From: Lachnospiraceae bacterium
GTDB lineage: Bacteria > Bacillota > Clostridia > Lachnospirales > Lachnospiraceae
DNA length: 64,000 nucleotides
Reading direction: 5' to 3'
NCBI GenBank assembly: GCA_024687745.1
Contig: JAILEM010000081.1
Span: 1 to 64,000, forward strand
Made by a program: the position numbers and the translations under genes. This document shows positions 10,147-19,869 of the stretch, piece by piece. Each line of letters opens with the position of its first letter. Position 1 is the first letter of the stretch. The notes under the pieces were generated by a model, which saw only the letters and a list, made by a program, of their open reading frames with translations, made no database searches and was not told where the DNA came from.

Positions 10147-10393
10147 TAAGATCACCCTCTTCATTCATGACAAGGACTTCCTTTTCCACCTTCTCGATCT
10201 TTTCATTGCAGACCTTTAAAAGATCTATCCCCTTTTTATAAAGGGCAAAGCCCTCCTCTAAGGGAACATTCTCCCGGTTAAGCCCTGAAAGTGTCCTGTC
10301 AAGCTCTGTAAAGATCTCCTCAACCGACATTTTTCCGGCATCAAAACCGTCCTTTATATCATTTTTTTCATTTTTTTCATCTGTATTACTCAT
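10133..10393 (-). CDS. xseB: Exodeoxyribonuclease VII small subunit
   Basis: SVEEIFTELDRTLSGLNRENVPLEEGFALYKKGIDLLKVC; adjacent to xseA. Confidence 0.92.
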   Translation of the reverse strand: MSNTDEKNEKNDIKDGFDAGKMSVEEIFTELDRTLSGLNRENVPLEEGFALYKKGIDLLKVCNEKIEKVEKEVLVMNEEGDLNEYK

Positions 10394-11610
10394 TTTTCCT
10401 CCCGGTTCTTTATCTCCCTTACATCAAGGACCTTTGCGTCTATTTCCTTATTTATCATATGCAGGAGAAGGGTATCTCCTTTTTTTACGACCGTATCGCC
10501 TCCTACCACACTTCCCTCTGACTCTATGAGGGCATATCCCTTTTTAAGACTCTTAAGCGGCGAGGCGGCCTCAAGCTTTTCGGCATAGAGGCTAAGCTTA
10601 TGCTTATCCGCATTTATAAGGCTTTTGATCCTTTCGTTGAACCTATCGTTCATGGCTGCGAGGGTCATCTTCTTTTCTCTTATGATGCCCTCAGGACTCT
10701 TCTGTCCTATCATTAACAACAGCCTCTCATAACGGGTTCTCTTACTCTCCATTATATTTCCAAAGGATCTGTTAAGCCTGTAATCATAATCCTTAAGCTT
10801 ATTAAAGAATTCCCCGAGATCAAAGACTGCAAGCTCTGCAGCGGCAGATGGAGTGGGTGCCCTGAGATCTGCAACAAAATCAGCTATCGTCGTATCTGTC
10901 TCATGTCCCACGGCAGATATGACCGGGATCTGACAGTCAAAGATCGCTCTTGCAACCTCCTCTTCGTTAAAGGCCCAGAGATCCTCTATAGATCCTCCGC
11001 CCCTTCCGACTATAATGACATCGGGCTTTAATCCCTCAAGCGCCTTTATCCCTCCCACGATCGATTCCTTAGCTCCTTCTCCCTGGACCTGAGCAGGACA
11101 AAGGATTATCTCGATATAGGGGTTTCTTCTTTTGGAAACATTGATTATATCTCTTATCGCAGCCCCCGTAGGTGCGGTTACAACACCGACTCTCTTTGCA
11201 TATTTGGGGATCGGCTTTTTATACTCAGATGAGAACATTCCCATTTCCTCAAGGGTTTTTTTGAGCTGTTCAAATCTTACATGAAGGTCTCCCTGACCGT
11301 CTGAGGTCACACTCTGTGCATAAAGCTGGTATTTTCCGTCCCTTGTATATACCTCAACAGAGCCAAAGGCTATTATCTTCATGCCCTCTTCCAGCTTAAA
11401 CTTAAGATTTTTTCTGTTTGAGGAAAACATAACACAGGATAAGGTACTGCTTTCATCCTTCATTGTAAAATAAATATGACCTGAGGAGTGGTATTTTACG
11501 TTCGAAACCTCTCCTTTAACATAAATAGACCGCAGCATATAATCCTGCGTGAACATGTTTTTTATATATGAATTGACCGAAGATACCGTATATATATTTT
11601 TGGATGCCAT
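10390..11610 (-). CDS. xseA: Exodeoxyribonuclease VII large subunit
   Basis: OB-fold GEVSNVKYHSSGHIYFTMKDE, VGVVTAPTGAAIRDI, IIVGRGGGSIEDLWAFNEE. Confidence 0.95.
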   Translation of the reverse strand: MASKNIYTVSSVNSYIKNMFTQDYMLRSIYVKGEVSNVKYHSSGHIYFTMKDESSTLSCVMFSSNRKNLKFKLEEGMKIIAFGSVEVYTRDGKYQLYAQSVTSDGQGDLHVRFEQLKKTLEEMGMFSSEYKKPIPKYAKRVGVVTAPTGAAIRDIINVSKRRNPYIEIILCPAQVQGEGAKESIVGGIKALEGLKPDVIIVGRGGGSIEDLWAFNEEEVARAIFDCQIPVISAVGHETDTTIADFVADLRAPTPSAAAELAVFDLGEFFNKLKDYDYRLNRSFGNIMESKRTRYERLLLMIGQKSPEGIIREKKMTLAAMNDRFNERIKSLINADKHKLSLYAEKLEAASPLKSLKKGYALIESEGSVVGGDTVVKKGDTLLLHMINKEIDAKVLDVREIKNREEK

Positions 11611-11679
11611 TTTTCTACCGGTAACACTTCCCTGATAAAATCTTGTTACATTCCTTTTGCAAAGTATCCCCTCAGTCTT

Positions 11680-12108
11680 CTACTTTACAACTCCTGATAA
11701 TATCCCGTTGATAAAGGAAGAGGATTCATCCTGCCCGTATTTTTTGGCAAGCTCGACCGCCTGGTCTATCGCTACCCCAACCGGAATATCATCATCATAC
11801 ACTGCCTCATAAACCGCAAGCCTCAAAATCGTAAGATCCGTCTTTGATATCCTCTGTATCGTCCAGCCCTTGGAGGACTTTTCGATAAGGGCATCGATCT
11901 GTGGCAGAAGCCTTGAGATATTATCATACTTCTTAATGATATAATCCCTGTCCTCATCGCTCTCTACCTGATGAAGACTGTCCTCGTCGGAAAGCGTATC
12001 CTGATTTTCAAAATATCTTTCCGTCTGCTCCGTCATTTCAGGATCCTCGTAAAACTCTTTCCTGAACAGCAATCTGAATAAATGTTCTCTAATATCCTGT
12101 CGTTTCAT
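11680..12108 (-). CDS. nusB: Transcription antitermination factor NusB
   Basis: RLLFRKEFY..., VAIDQAVELAKKYGQDESSSFINGIL. Confidence 0.92.
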   Translation of the reverse strand: MKRQDIREHLFRLLFRKEFYEDPEMTEQTERYFENQDTLSDEDSLHQVESDEDRDYIIKKYDNISRLLPQIDALIEKSSKGWTIQRISKTDLTILRLAVYEAVYDDDIPVGVAIDQAVELAKKYGQDESSSFINGILSGVVK

Positions 12109-12120
12109 AGATGACCGCTC

Positions 12121-12504
12121 TTAAGCCTGCTTGGAAGTATCTATTCCGGAAATCTTGATCATAACATCACTTACCTCAAGACCGGTCATGTTCTCGATGG
12201 CGTTTTTCACTCTTTCCTGAACCTTCTTACAGGTTACGGGAATATTGTATCCGTAATCCATGATAAGATCCATTTTAACGGAAACGACCGACTCCTCCAC
12301 CTCTACCGAAACACCCTTTGAAACAGACCTCATTCCGACCTTACTCATAAGTCCGTTTGTGATGTTTCCTACCGTGGATGCCACTCCCTCAACCTCTGTG
12401 GCTGCGATCCCTGCGATATTTGCAACGACCTCATCGGCTATCCTTATCTCACCTTCCACATTCTCTGCAGTTCTGTATGTTTCCTTCTCTATTTCTTTTG
12501 ACAT
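12121..12504 (-). CDS. Asp23/Gls24 family envelope stress response protein
   Basis: GEIRIADEVVANIAGIAATEVEGVA...VSVKMDLIMDYGYNIP. Confidence 0.9.
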   Translation of the reverse strand: MSKEIEKETYRTAENVEGEIRIADEVVANIAGIAATEVEGVASTVGNITNGLMSKVGMRSVSKGVSVEVEESVVSVKMDLIMDYGYNIPVTCKKVQERVKNAIENMTGLEVSDVMIKISGIDTSKQA

Positions 12505-12557
12505 TTTCCTACCTCATTTTAACCTGATAAAATACTTATTTCGGTACAACTTAAATT

Positions 12558-12585
12558 ATTATAACAGAAACCGTTTATTATGCAA
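12558..12585 (-). promoter_or_regulatory. Sigma-A-like promoter for the Asp23-nusB operon
   Basis: TTGCAT - 16 bp - TATAAT on minus strand, ~55 bp upstream of the CDS start. Confidence 0.65.
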
Positions 12586-12651
12586 ACTTTAAAAAATTAT
12601 GTCTGATCATGCCTTTCTTATGCTTTCCCTGTCTTTAGCGCGCTTTTATGG

Positions 12652-13950
12652 CTACAGATAGAACATTATCTCGTTCTGTTCGGGAATCTCGACATAACTG
12701 ACCGACGTATCTCTTAAATAATTAAACACCTTCTGTTTTTCCAGAAGATAATACTTCATATCGGAATACACCTGCTCATTTGAACACTTTAGGGTTAAAG
12801 TTTCCTCATAAGCATTATAAGCTCTTATGAAGGCCTTATCCAGTGCCTCCTCATTAACTCCCTCAAAAAAGAGGCCTTCCCTTACATAATAATTGGCTTC
12901 CATATGGGTACATTCAGGCATCGGGATCGTAGCATTTATAAGATGCGATTTTTTGATCTCCTCTGTCGTAGTACACAGATAATCATAGTTGACCTCAGGC
13001 GGGATAAACGCAGAGTCCCCGGATTCCTCCGTCACAAGATTATAGGAAGCATCTCCCCAGGTAGGATCCACATAATAAAACTCTCCGTCAACCTTCACAA
13101 GGTTCCATACGTGTGATTCTCCCTCCTTAACAGAGCCCTCCACCAGAGTACAGAAAACTCCGAGATCATTGAGGATATACTGCATTCCCTTGGCATATCC
13201 CTGACAGACGCTCTTATTATCCCTGAACACGCTTATCAGATTCTGGTTGTTCGGGGCATCCTTATCATAATCTGTATTCCTTATGATAAATTCATAAACT
13301 TTTTTTACCTTGGTATAATCGTCGGCATCGAGCGGAATAGTCGATTCGCATTCATCTACATATCTGTCGATCACCGATTTGCAGGAGAGGATCTCATTTT
13401 CATTCATTGTATAGGAACCGCTCATGAGTATCTTCTCTATCTTTCCTCCCCTTGTATAGGTCTTGATGGAATAGCCTTTAACATAGAAGATCTCCGGATG
13501 GTCTATGAGCATACAGGTAAAAGCATGGTCTATCTCATCTGTATCAAGGGAGGACAGATAACCTCCTGTCTGGAAGCCTGTGATTATATTATAGATCTCG
13601 TCATATATTATCTTTTCATGCTCATCCAGGCTGTCATACGCATAGGTATTTGCCACATTTTCGATATCCCTGATCCCTACGGGTTTAATGCTGTTCTCCC
13701 GGGGTGTGGTCGTCTGCGTATCACTTGCTGCGTTATTTTTATCATCCTTATCATAATCATTGATGATGATTATCTCCTGGGTTACATTCTCACCATCCTT
13801 ACCCGTAACAGTCTCTTCTTTACCAAAGTCACCGAAAATATCCTCGATCTTACCGTAAAGATCGATGTCGGGAGCTTCGCAGCCGGACATTAAAATAGCG
13901 CACGTTATGGATATAAATAACACTCTGACTTTCATCTGTTTGTCCCTCAT
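12652..13950 (-). CDS. Transglutaminase-like domain lipoprotein
   Basis: Lipobox LFISITCAILMSGCEAP; NKSVCQGYAKGMQYILNDLG...SHVWNLVKVDGEFYYVDPTWGD; start placed at internal Met (13950 or 13935) because the longer ORF overlaps prfC. Confidence 0.82.
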   Translation of the reverse strand: MRDKQMKVRVLFISITCAILMSGCEAPDIDLYGKIEDIFGDFGKEETVTGKDGENVTQEIIIINDYDKDDKNNAASDTQTTTPRENSIKPVGIRDIENVANTYAYDSLDEHEKIIYDEIYNIITGFQTGGYLSSLDTDEIDHAFTCMLIDHPEIFYVKGYSIKTYTRGGKIEKILMSGSYTMNENEILSCKSVIDRYVDECESTIPLDADDYTKVKKVYEFIIRNTDYDKDAPNNQNLISVFRDNKSVCQGYAKGMQYILNDLGVFCTLVEGSVKEGESHVWNLVKVDGEFYYVDPTWGDASYNLVTEESGDSAFIPPEVNYDYLCTTTEEIKKSHLINATIPMPECTHMEANYYVREGLFFEGVNEEALDKAFIRAYNAYEETLTLKCSNEQVYSDMKYYLLEKQKVFNYLRDTSVSYVEIPEQNEIMFYL

Positions 13951-14002
13951 GATCAACAGGTTGTGAACTATGGTCTTTATCTGTTTTAAGCCCCTATAAA
14001 TA

Positions 14003-15598
14003 TCATGCTTTACCAAATTCTGCCAGTACCAGTCCTTCATTTCGCTCAAGCGTCATTCCCACACTCCAGCTGTTTATAAATAATAACAGGGGATTACCTT
14101 TAAGGTCCTTTATCTTTTTCATATCTGAAGTCCCTGTCAGTTTTTCTATATCTACCTCGTCCTTGTTTTCTATCCATCTGATATACTCATAAGGAAGGTT
14201 TTCAAGCATTATATCGACGTTATATTCATTCTCAAGACGGTATTTTAAGACCTCAAACTGCAGAACGCCGACAACTCCGACTATGATCTCCTCAAGTCCC
14301 GTGTTAAACTCCTGGAATATCTGGATGGCTCCCTCCTGGGCGATCTGGGTGATACCCTTTACAAACTGTTTACGCTTCATGGTATCGACCTGTCTTACCC
14401 TTGCAAAATGCTCGGGTGCAAAGGTAGGTATCCCCTCAAACCTGAATTCATCCTTAACGGAACATAAGGTGTCACCTATCGAAAAGATGCCCGGATCAAA
14501 TACACCTATGATATCGCCTGCATAGGCCTCCTCGACCACATGTCTGTCGGATGCCATCATCTGCTGGGGCTGTGAAAGTCTCATCACCTTATTGCCCTGG
14601 ACATGTTTAACCTCCATCTGAGCCTCATACTTACCCGAGCATATCCTCATGAAGGCCACCCTGTCTCTGTGCGCCTTGTTCATATTAGCCTGTATCTTAA
14701 ACACAAATGCCGAAAAATCGTTTTCGGTTGTATTGATTACACCTATATCCGATCTTCTTGCCATAGGAGGCGTTGTCATCTTAAGGAAATAGTTGAGGAA
14801 GATCTCTACTCCGAAGTTTGTCAGTGCGGATCCGAAGAATACCGGGGTCAGCTCTCCCCTGCTCACGGCCTCCTGGTCAAATTCGGCTCCTGCGCCCTCC
14901 AAAAGCTCGATCTCATCGCTAAGCTTTGAATAAGCGTCCTCGCCTATATGAGAAAGGAGTTTTTCCTTATCATCAACGGATATCTCCTCACTTTTTCCCT
15001 CTTTTGTTCCCTTCTCCGTATCCGAAAAGGTTATGACCTTTTTTATATTCCTGTCATATACACCCTTAAATCCCTTTCCGGAGCCTATAGGCCAGTTTAC
15101 GGGGCAGGTGGCAATCCCCAGCTCCTTCTCGATATCATCGAGCAGATCAAAGGAATCGTTTGCATCCCTGTCCATCTTATTTATAAAAGTAAAGATGGGG
15201 ATCTTTCTCATGACGCACACCTTGAAGAGCTTTCTGGTCTGCGCCTCCACACCCTTACCGGCATCTATTACCATTACAGCGGAATCTGCCGCCATCAGGG
15301 TTCTGTAGGTGTCCTCGGAAAAGTCCTGGTGTCCGGGTGTATCCAGTATGTTTATACAGAAATCATCATATTCAAACTGAAGGACTGAGCTTGTTACGGA
15401 AATACCTCTCTCCTTTTCGATCTCCATCCAGTCAGATACCGCATGCCTTGCTGTTGCCTTGCCCTTTACCGATCCGGCAAGATTTATGGCTCCCCCGTAT
15501 AATAGGAACTTTTCGGTAAGGGTAGTCTTTCCTGCATCGGGATGGGAGATTATGGCAAATGTCCTTCTTCTGTTTATCTCTTTTATCAGATCGCTCAT
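14003..15598 (-). CDS. prfC: Peptide chain release factor 3
   Basis: RRRTFAIISHPDAGKTTLTEKFLLYGGAI, ERGISVTSSVLQF, DTPGHQDFSEDTYRTL. Confidence 0.95.
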   Translation of the reverse strand: MSDLIKEINRRRTFAIISHPDAGKTTLTEKFLLYGGAINLAGSVKGKATARHAVSDWMEIEKERGISVTSSVLQFEYDDFCINILDTPGHQDFSEDTYRTLMAADSAVMVIDAGKGVEAQTRKLFKVCVMRKIPIFTFINKMDRDANDSFDLLDDIEKELGIATCPVNWPIGSGKGFKGVYDRNIKKVITFSDTEKGTKEGKSEEISVDDKEKLLSHIGEDAYSKLSDEIELLEGAGAEFDQEAVSRGELTPVFFGSALTNFGVEIFLNYFLKMTTPPMARRSDIGVINTTENDFSAFVFKIQANMNKAHRDRVAFMRICSGKYEAQMEVKHVQGNKVMRLSQPQQMMASDRHVVEEAYAGDIIGVFDPGIFSIGDTLCSVKDEFRFEGIPTFAPEHFARVRQVDTMKRKQFVKGITQIAQEGAIQIFQEFNTGLEEIIVGVVGVLQFEVLKYRLENEYNVDIMLENLPYEYIRWIENKDEVDIEKLTGTSDMKKIKDLKGNPLLLFINSWSVGMTLERNEGLVLAEFGKA

Positions 15599-15616
15599 CC
15601 TCTCAAAAACCTTCCT

Positions 15617-16825
15617 TTATTGTTGTGAAATGCCTTTAACACATCCATAGAGGGAGGTGCCGTCTGTCTTTGCAGGGACATCAAGATAGTCAAGCACTGT
15701 TGCGGCTATGTCCGCAAAGGTCTTCCTTGTCCCAAGATTTTGAGGCTCTATATTTTTCCCATACAAAAGATAAGGGGTATACTCCCTGGTATGGTCGGTC
15801 GAGGCCATAAAGCCCGGGTCACAGCCGTGGTCAGCCGTTATCATAAGCACATCGTCATCTCTCATAAGCTCAAAGAGTTCCGGAAGCTTTTCATCAAAAT
15901 ATGCAACAGCCTTAGCATAACCGTCTATATCTCTTCTGTGTCCGTAGAGCATATCATAATCCACGAGATTTACAAAGAGAAGGCCGTTAAAATCCTTCTT
16001 CATATATTCCGCCGTTCTCTCAATACCCTCTGCATTTCCCTTTGTATATACAAAGTCCGTAAGACCTGTACCCGCAAAGATATCATGGATCTTTCCGACC
16101 GCTATGCTGTCAAGCCCTGCGTCCTTAATATGATCGAGCATAGTCTTCTTTGGCGGCACGAGAGAAAAGTCGTGGCGGTTGGCTGTTCTTTTATAATCTC
16201 CCGATCCTCCGATAAAAGGCCTTGCGATAACCCTTCCGACGCCATGCTTGCCCGTAAGGATCCTTCTTGCTATCCTGCAGTACTCATAAAGCTCTTCACA
16301 GGGAACTATGTCCTCATGTGCTGCTATCTGAAAAACAGAATCCGCGGAGGTATATACGATAAGATCTCCTGTCCTTACATGTTCATCACCGTACTCGTTT
16401 ATAACGACCGTTCCTGAATATGGTTTATTACATAAGACTCCTCTTCCGGTCTGCTTCTTAAATTCATCAAGCACCTCATCGGGAAATCCCTCAGGATATG
16501 TGGGAAGCGGTTTATCCGATATTATCCCCGCAATCTCCCAGTGCCCGATGGTAGTATCCTTTCCTGCGGAAGCCTCTGTCATTCTCGCAAAGGCACCGAT
16601 CGGTTCCTTACATCCTTCGTCATAATCTATGCCGTCTATGTTGAACAGTCCCATTTTCCTGAGATTGTCCGCCCTGAAATATTTGCTTTTATAACAGGAT
16701 CTCATGGTGTCTGCTGAGGCATCGCCAAAAAGTGCCGCATCAGGTGCCTCCCCTATTCCGAAGCTGTCCATGACTATTAAGATCACTCTTTTATTCTTAT
16801 TATTGTCCGTATTATTGTTTTCCAT
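15617..16825 (-). CDS. deoB: Phosphopentomutase
   Basis: RVILIVMDSFGIGEAPDAALFGD, MTADHGCDPGF, HTREYTPYLLYG. Confidence 0.94.
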   Translation of the reverse strand: MENNNTDNNKNKRVILIVMDSFGIGEAPDAALFGDASADTMRSCYKSKYFRADNLRKMGLFNIDGIDYDEGCKEPIGAFARMTEASAGKDTTIGHWEIAGIISDKPLPTYPEGFPDEVLDEFKKQTGRGVLCNKPYSGTVVINEYGDEHVRTGDLIVYTSADSVFQIAAHEDIVPCEELYEYCRIARRILTGKHGVGRVIARPFIGGSGDYKRTANRHDFSLVPPKKTMLDHIKDAGLDSIAVGKIHDIFAGTGLTDFVYTKGNAEGIERTAEYMKKDFNGLLFVNLVDYDMLYGHRRDIDGYAKAVAYFDEKLPELFELMRDDDVLMITADHGCDPGFMASTDHTREYTPYLLYGKNIEPQNLGTRKTFADIAATVLDYLDVPAKTDGTSLYGCVKGISQQ

Positions 16826-16889
16826 ATTATTGCTGTCCTTATTATTGTTGTCCTTATTATACGATCTGTTTTCCTTTGTTGTCCTTACT

Positions 16890-17036
16890 TTACTTACCCA
16901 TCAGCCTTCTCAGTGGCTTACCCATAAGCCTTCTCAGTGGCTTACCCGGCAGCCTGCTCATTAGCTTACCCATAAGCCTCCTCAGGCACAAAACCCGCAT
17001 ATAGGCCGGGCTGTGATTCATGTCCACCAAAACCAT
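16890..17036 (-). CDS. Candidate small ORF, cationic repeat peptide MVLVDMNHSPAYMRVLCLRRLMGKLMSRLPGKPLRRLMGKPLRRLMGK (ATG 17036 or ATG 17021)
   Basis: Intact 48/43-codon frame across the 24-bp tandem repeat; -10-like TAAAAT at 17040-17045; weak SD (GGTGG) for the second ATG. Confidence 0.35.
   Translation of the reverse strand: MVLVDMNHSPAYMRVLCLRRLMGKLMSRLPGKPLRRLMGKPLRRLMGK
16893..16986. repeat. 24-bp tandem repeat, about 3.9 units (cttacccataagccttctcagtgg)
   Basis: Units at 16893, 16917, 16941, 16965. Confidence 0.9.
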
Positions 17037-17061
17037 TAAATTTTATCACAGATCCTCATTA

Positions 17062-17399
17062 TAATCCACAACAAAAGAGATTTACTGATTTGATAACGCA
17101 TGTATCTCTATTTTGGATTTTTGTGCTTCTGTTGAAATTTAATTCCCTGTCAATTAGATAACGTTAGAAGGGCGTAATTGTCTGACAATTTCATCTTTTC
17201 TAAGGTGGAATGAATACAAATATTTGTATACACACTTTTCCACATAAATATCAAATAATGAATTCAAAACTGCTGTAATCAGTTTTATCCACACAATCCA
17301 CAGGTCTGTACACTGTGATTTTACGTCATTTCTATGTCGCATTGGATATTTTCCGCAAAGTTTAAATCGTCATTTAAACTTTACCTCCCCTGTGGATAA
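17062..17399. promoter_or_regulatory. Cluster of DnaA-box-like 9-mers
   Basis: TTATCCACA 17285-17293 (perfect), TGTGGATAA 17391-17399 (perfect, inverted), TAATCCACA 17062-17070, TTTTCCACA 17236-17244, CAATCCACA 17294-17302. Confidence 0.55.
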
Positions 17400-17481
17400 C
17401 TCGTTGAAAATGCGGTTTTATGTCGCATGTATTTTATAAAAACAATTCAAAAAAATCTGATGTTCATGTAATTATTTTATT

Positions 17482-17519
17482 GAAAAACACCGGTATTCTT
17501 TCGAAAACCGGTGTTTTTC
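17482..17519 (-). terminator. Rho-independent terminator after pnp
   Basis: GAAAAACACCGGT-attctttcga-AAACCGGTGTTTTTC. Confidence 0.85.
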
Positions 17520-17577
17520 ATTTATTCTGCCCCGTTTACGGCTTTTTAAGCCTTTTTCCGGGTCATATTGGCTATTT

Positions 17578-19665
17578 TTAGTTTGCATCCTTTATTGAGA
17601 AGGATATTCTTCCCATCTTATCCTTGCCAAGACACTTAACCCTGACCTCATCCCCGAGAGTCAGGACATCCTCAACGCGATTTATCCTTTCCCTGGCGAT
17701 CTTTGAGATATGTACCATTCCTTCCTTACCGGGTGCGAATTCTATAAATGCTCCGAATTCCTTGATGCTGACTACCTTACCCTCATAGAACTGGCCTTCC
17801 TCAAACTCTGTTGTTATTATCTTTATGAGTTCTATTGCCCTGTCCATCATAGCTGCATCTGTTCCGCATACGGAAACATTTCCGTCATCTGTTATGTCGA
17901 TCTTGACACCTGTCTGATCTATGATCGCATTGATGGTCTTTCCTCTCTGGCCTACAACATCACCGATCTTCTCAGGATCGATCTTTATCTGGACGATCTT
18001 GGGTGCGTATTCGTTAACTGTCTTTCTGGGCTCTGCTATGGCAGGTTTCATACAGTTGTCCATGATGAAAAGCCTTGCCTCACGGCATCTTGCTATGGCT
18101 CCCTCAACTATGGGTCTTGTAAGACCGTGGATCTTTATATCCATCTGTATGGCCGTAATACCCTCTGTAGTACCTGTAACCTTGAAATCCATGTCCCCGA
18201 AGAAGTCCTCAAGTCCCTGGATATCTGTAAGCAGTACGTAATCATCGTCTGTCTCACCTGTTACAAGTCCGCAGGAAATACCTGCAACCATCTTCTTGAT
18301 GGGAACACCTGCTGCCATGAGTGACATACATGATGCACAGGTAGAAGCCATGGATGTGGATCCGTTAGACTCAAAGGTCTCTGATACGCATCTGATGGAA
18401 TAAGGGAATTCCTCCTCTGAAGGAAGAACGGGAATAAGTGCTCTCTCAGCAAGCGCGCCGTGTCCGATCTCTCTTCTTCCGGGGCCTCTTGAAGGCTTGG
18501 TCTCTCCCACAGAATATGAAGGGAAATTATAATGATGCATATATCTCTTGGATACTTCATTGGAATCAAGTCCGTCTACCTTCTGCATCTCCGAAAGAGG
18601 GGCAAGTGTACAGATATCGCAGATCTGTGTCTGTCCTCTTGTAAACATTGCCGATCCGTGAACTCTGGGTATTATATCAACCTCTGCTGCAAGAGGTCTT
18701 ATCTGAGTGATCTCACGACCGTCGGGACGCTTATGATCCTTAAGGATCATCTTACGTACCGTTTTCTTCTGATACTGGTAAACAGCCTCCGAAAGAAGCG
18801 CAAGCCACTCTTCGTTTTCCGCAAATGCTTCTTCAAGCTTTGCTGTAATGTTGCTTATATTTTCCTCTCTGACCATCTTATCGTCAGTGAATACCGCATT
18901 TTCCATCTCCTCAGGAGTTACGATCTTCTTCATCTCCTCAAACATTTCCTCGGGGATGGCACAGCTTGTATATTCGTGCTTCGGCTTTCCTGATTCTTCA
19001 ACGATCTTATTGATAAAGGCTATGATCTCCTGGTTGATTCCGTGAGCCATATAAATAGCCTCGATCATCTTTGCCTCGGGTATCTCATTGGCACCTGCCT
19101 CTATCATTATCACCTTTTCGCTTGTTGATGCAACGGTAAGGTTTAAGTCTCCTAACTTCCACTCCTCCTGATTGGGATTTACGATGAATTCCCCGTTTAT
19201 CATTCCTATCTGTGTCGTAGCACAGGGTCCGCAGAAGGGAATATCCGAAATACTTGTTGCTATTGCAGAACCAAGCATTGCGACAAGCTCGGGTCTGCAT
19301 TCGGGATCTACGGATAATACCAGGTTATTGAGGGTACAGTCATTGCGGTAATCCTTAGGGAATAAGGGCCTCATGGGTCTGTCGATAACACGTGATGTAA
19401 GGATGGCATTTTCGGATGCCTTACCCTCTCTTTTATTAAATCCGCCGGGTATTTTACCTACCGAATACATCTTTTCTTCATATTCTACGCTGAGGGGGAA
19501 GAAATCTATTCCCTCTCTGGGCTTTTCCGAAGCCGTAGCCGTACAGAGTACCGTGGTATCGCCATAGTGCATCAGAGCAGCACCGTTTGCCTGCTTTGCA
19601 ACACGTCCTACGTCAACTGTAAGTGTACGTCCGCCAAGCTCCATTGAGTAACTTTTGTAGCTCAT
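17578..19665 (-). CDS. pnp: Polyribonucleotide nucleotidyltransferase
   Basis: [37 protein letters not shown], KH ([16 protein letters not shown]) and S1 domains. Confidence 0.97.
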   Translation of the reverse strand: [695 protein letters not shown]

Positions 19666-19710
19666 ACATTTTCTCCTTTTCTTTAAATAATTAATACTGT
19701 TTTATAAAAT

Positions 19711-19818
19711 GACAGAAGAAATGTCCCGAAACTACTGAGCCGGCCGCAAATGAACCAGTGACTCCGTCCCCCTGGCTCATTTGTGAGCAGCTCAGTGGTC
19801 TCGGATTTCTCTTCTGTC
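19711..19818 (-). other. Long near-continuous hairpin in the pnp leader / rpsO-pnp intergenic region
   Basis: Arms GACAGAAG..AAAT / ATTTCTCTTCTGTC, CCGAAACTACTGAGC / GCTCAGTGGTCTCGG, CAAATGAACCAG / CTGGCTCATTTG. Confidence 0.8.
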
Positions 19819-19821
19819 TGC

Positions 19822-19853
19822 TAAAAAGGGCGGATTAACTCCACCCTTTTTTT
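19822..19853 (-). terminator. rpsO terminator
   Basis: Hairpin AAAGGGCGGA-ttaa-CTCCACCCTTT with flanking A/T tracts. Confidence 0.75.
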
Positions 19854-19869
19854 ACAAAAATCTGCATGA

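Noticed and set aside
16704-16964. Plus-strand ORF across the deoB start and 24-bp repeats (…THQPSQWLTHKPSQWLTRQPAH)
   Set aside because: Mostly antisense to deoB with Leu/Ser-rich low complexity. The minus-strand small ORF has the promoter-like element and is the better candidate.
17060-17430. Chromosomal replication origin
   Set aside because: No dnaA/dnaN/rpmH context and no strand switch of genes here. Only a DnaA-box cluster can be claimed.
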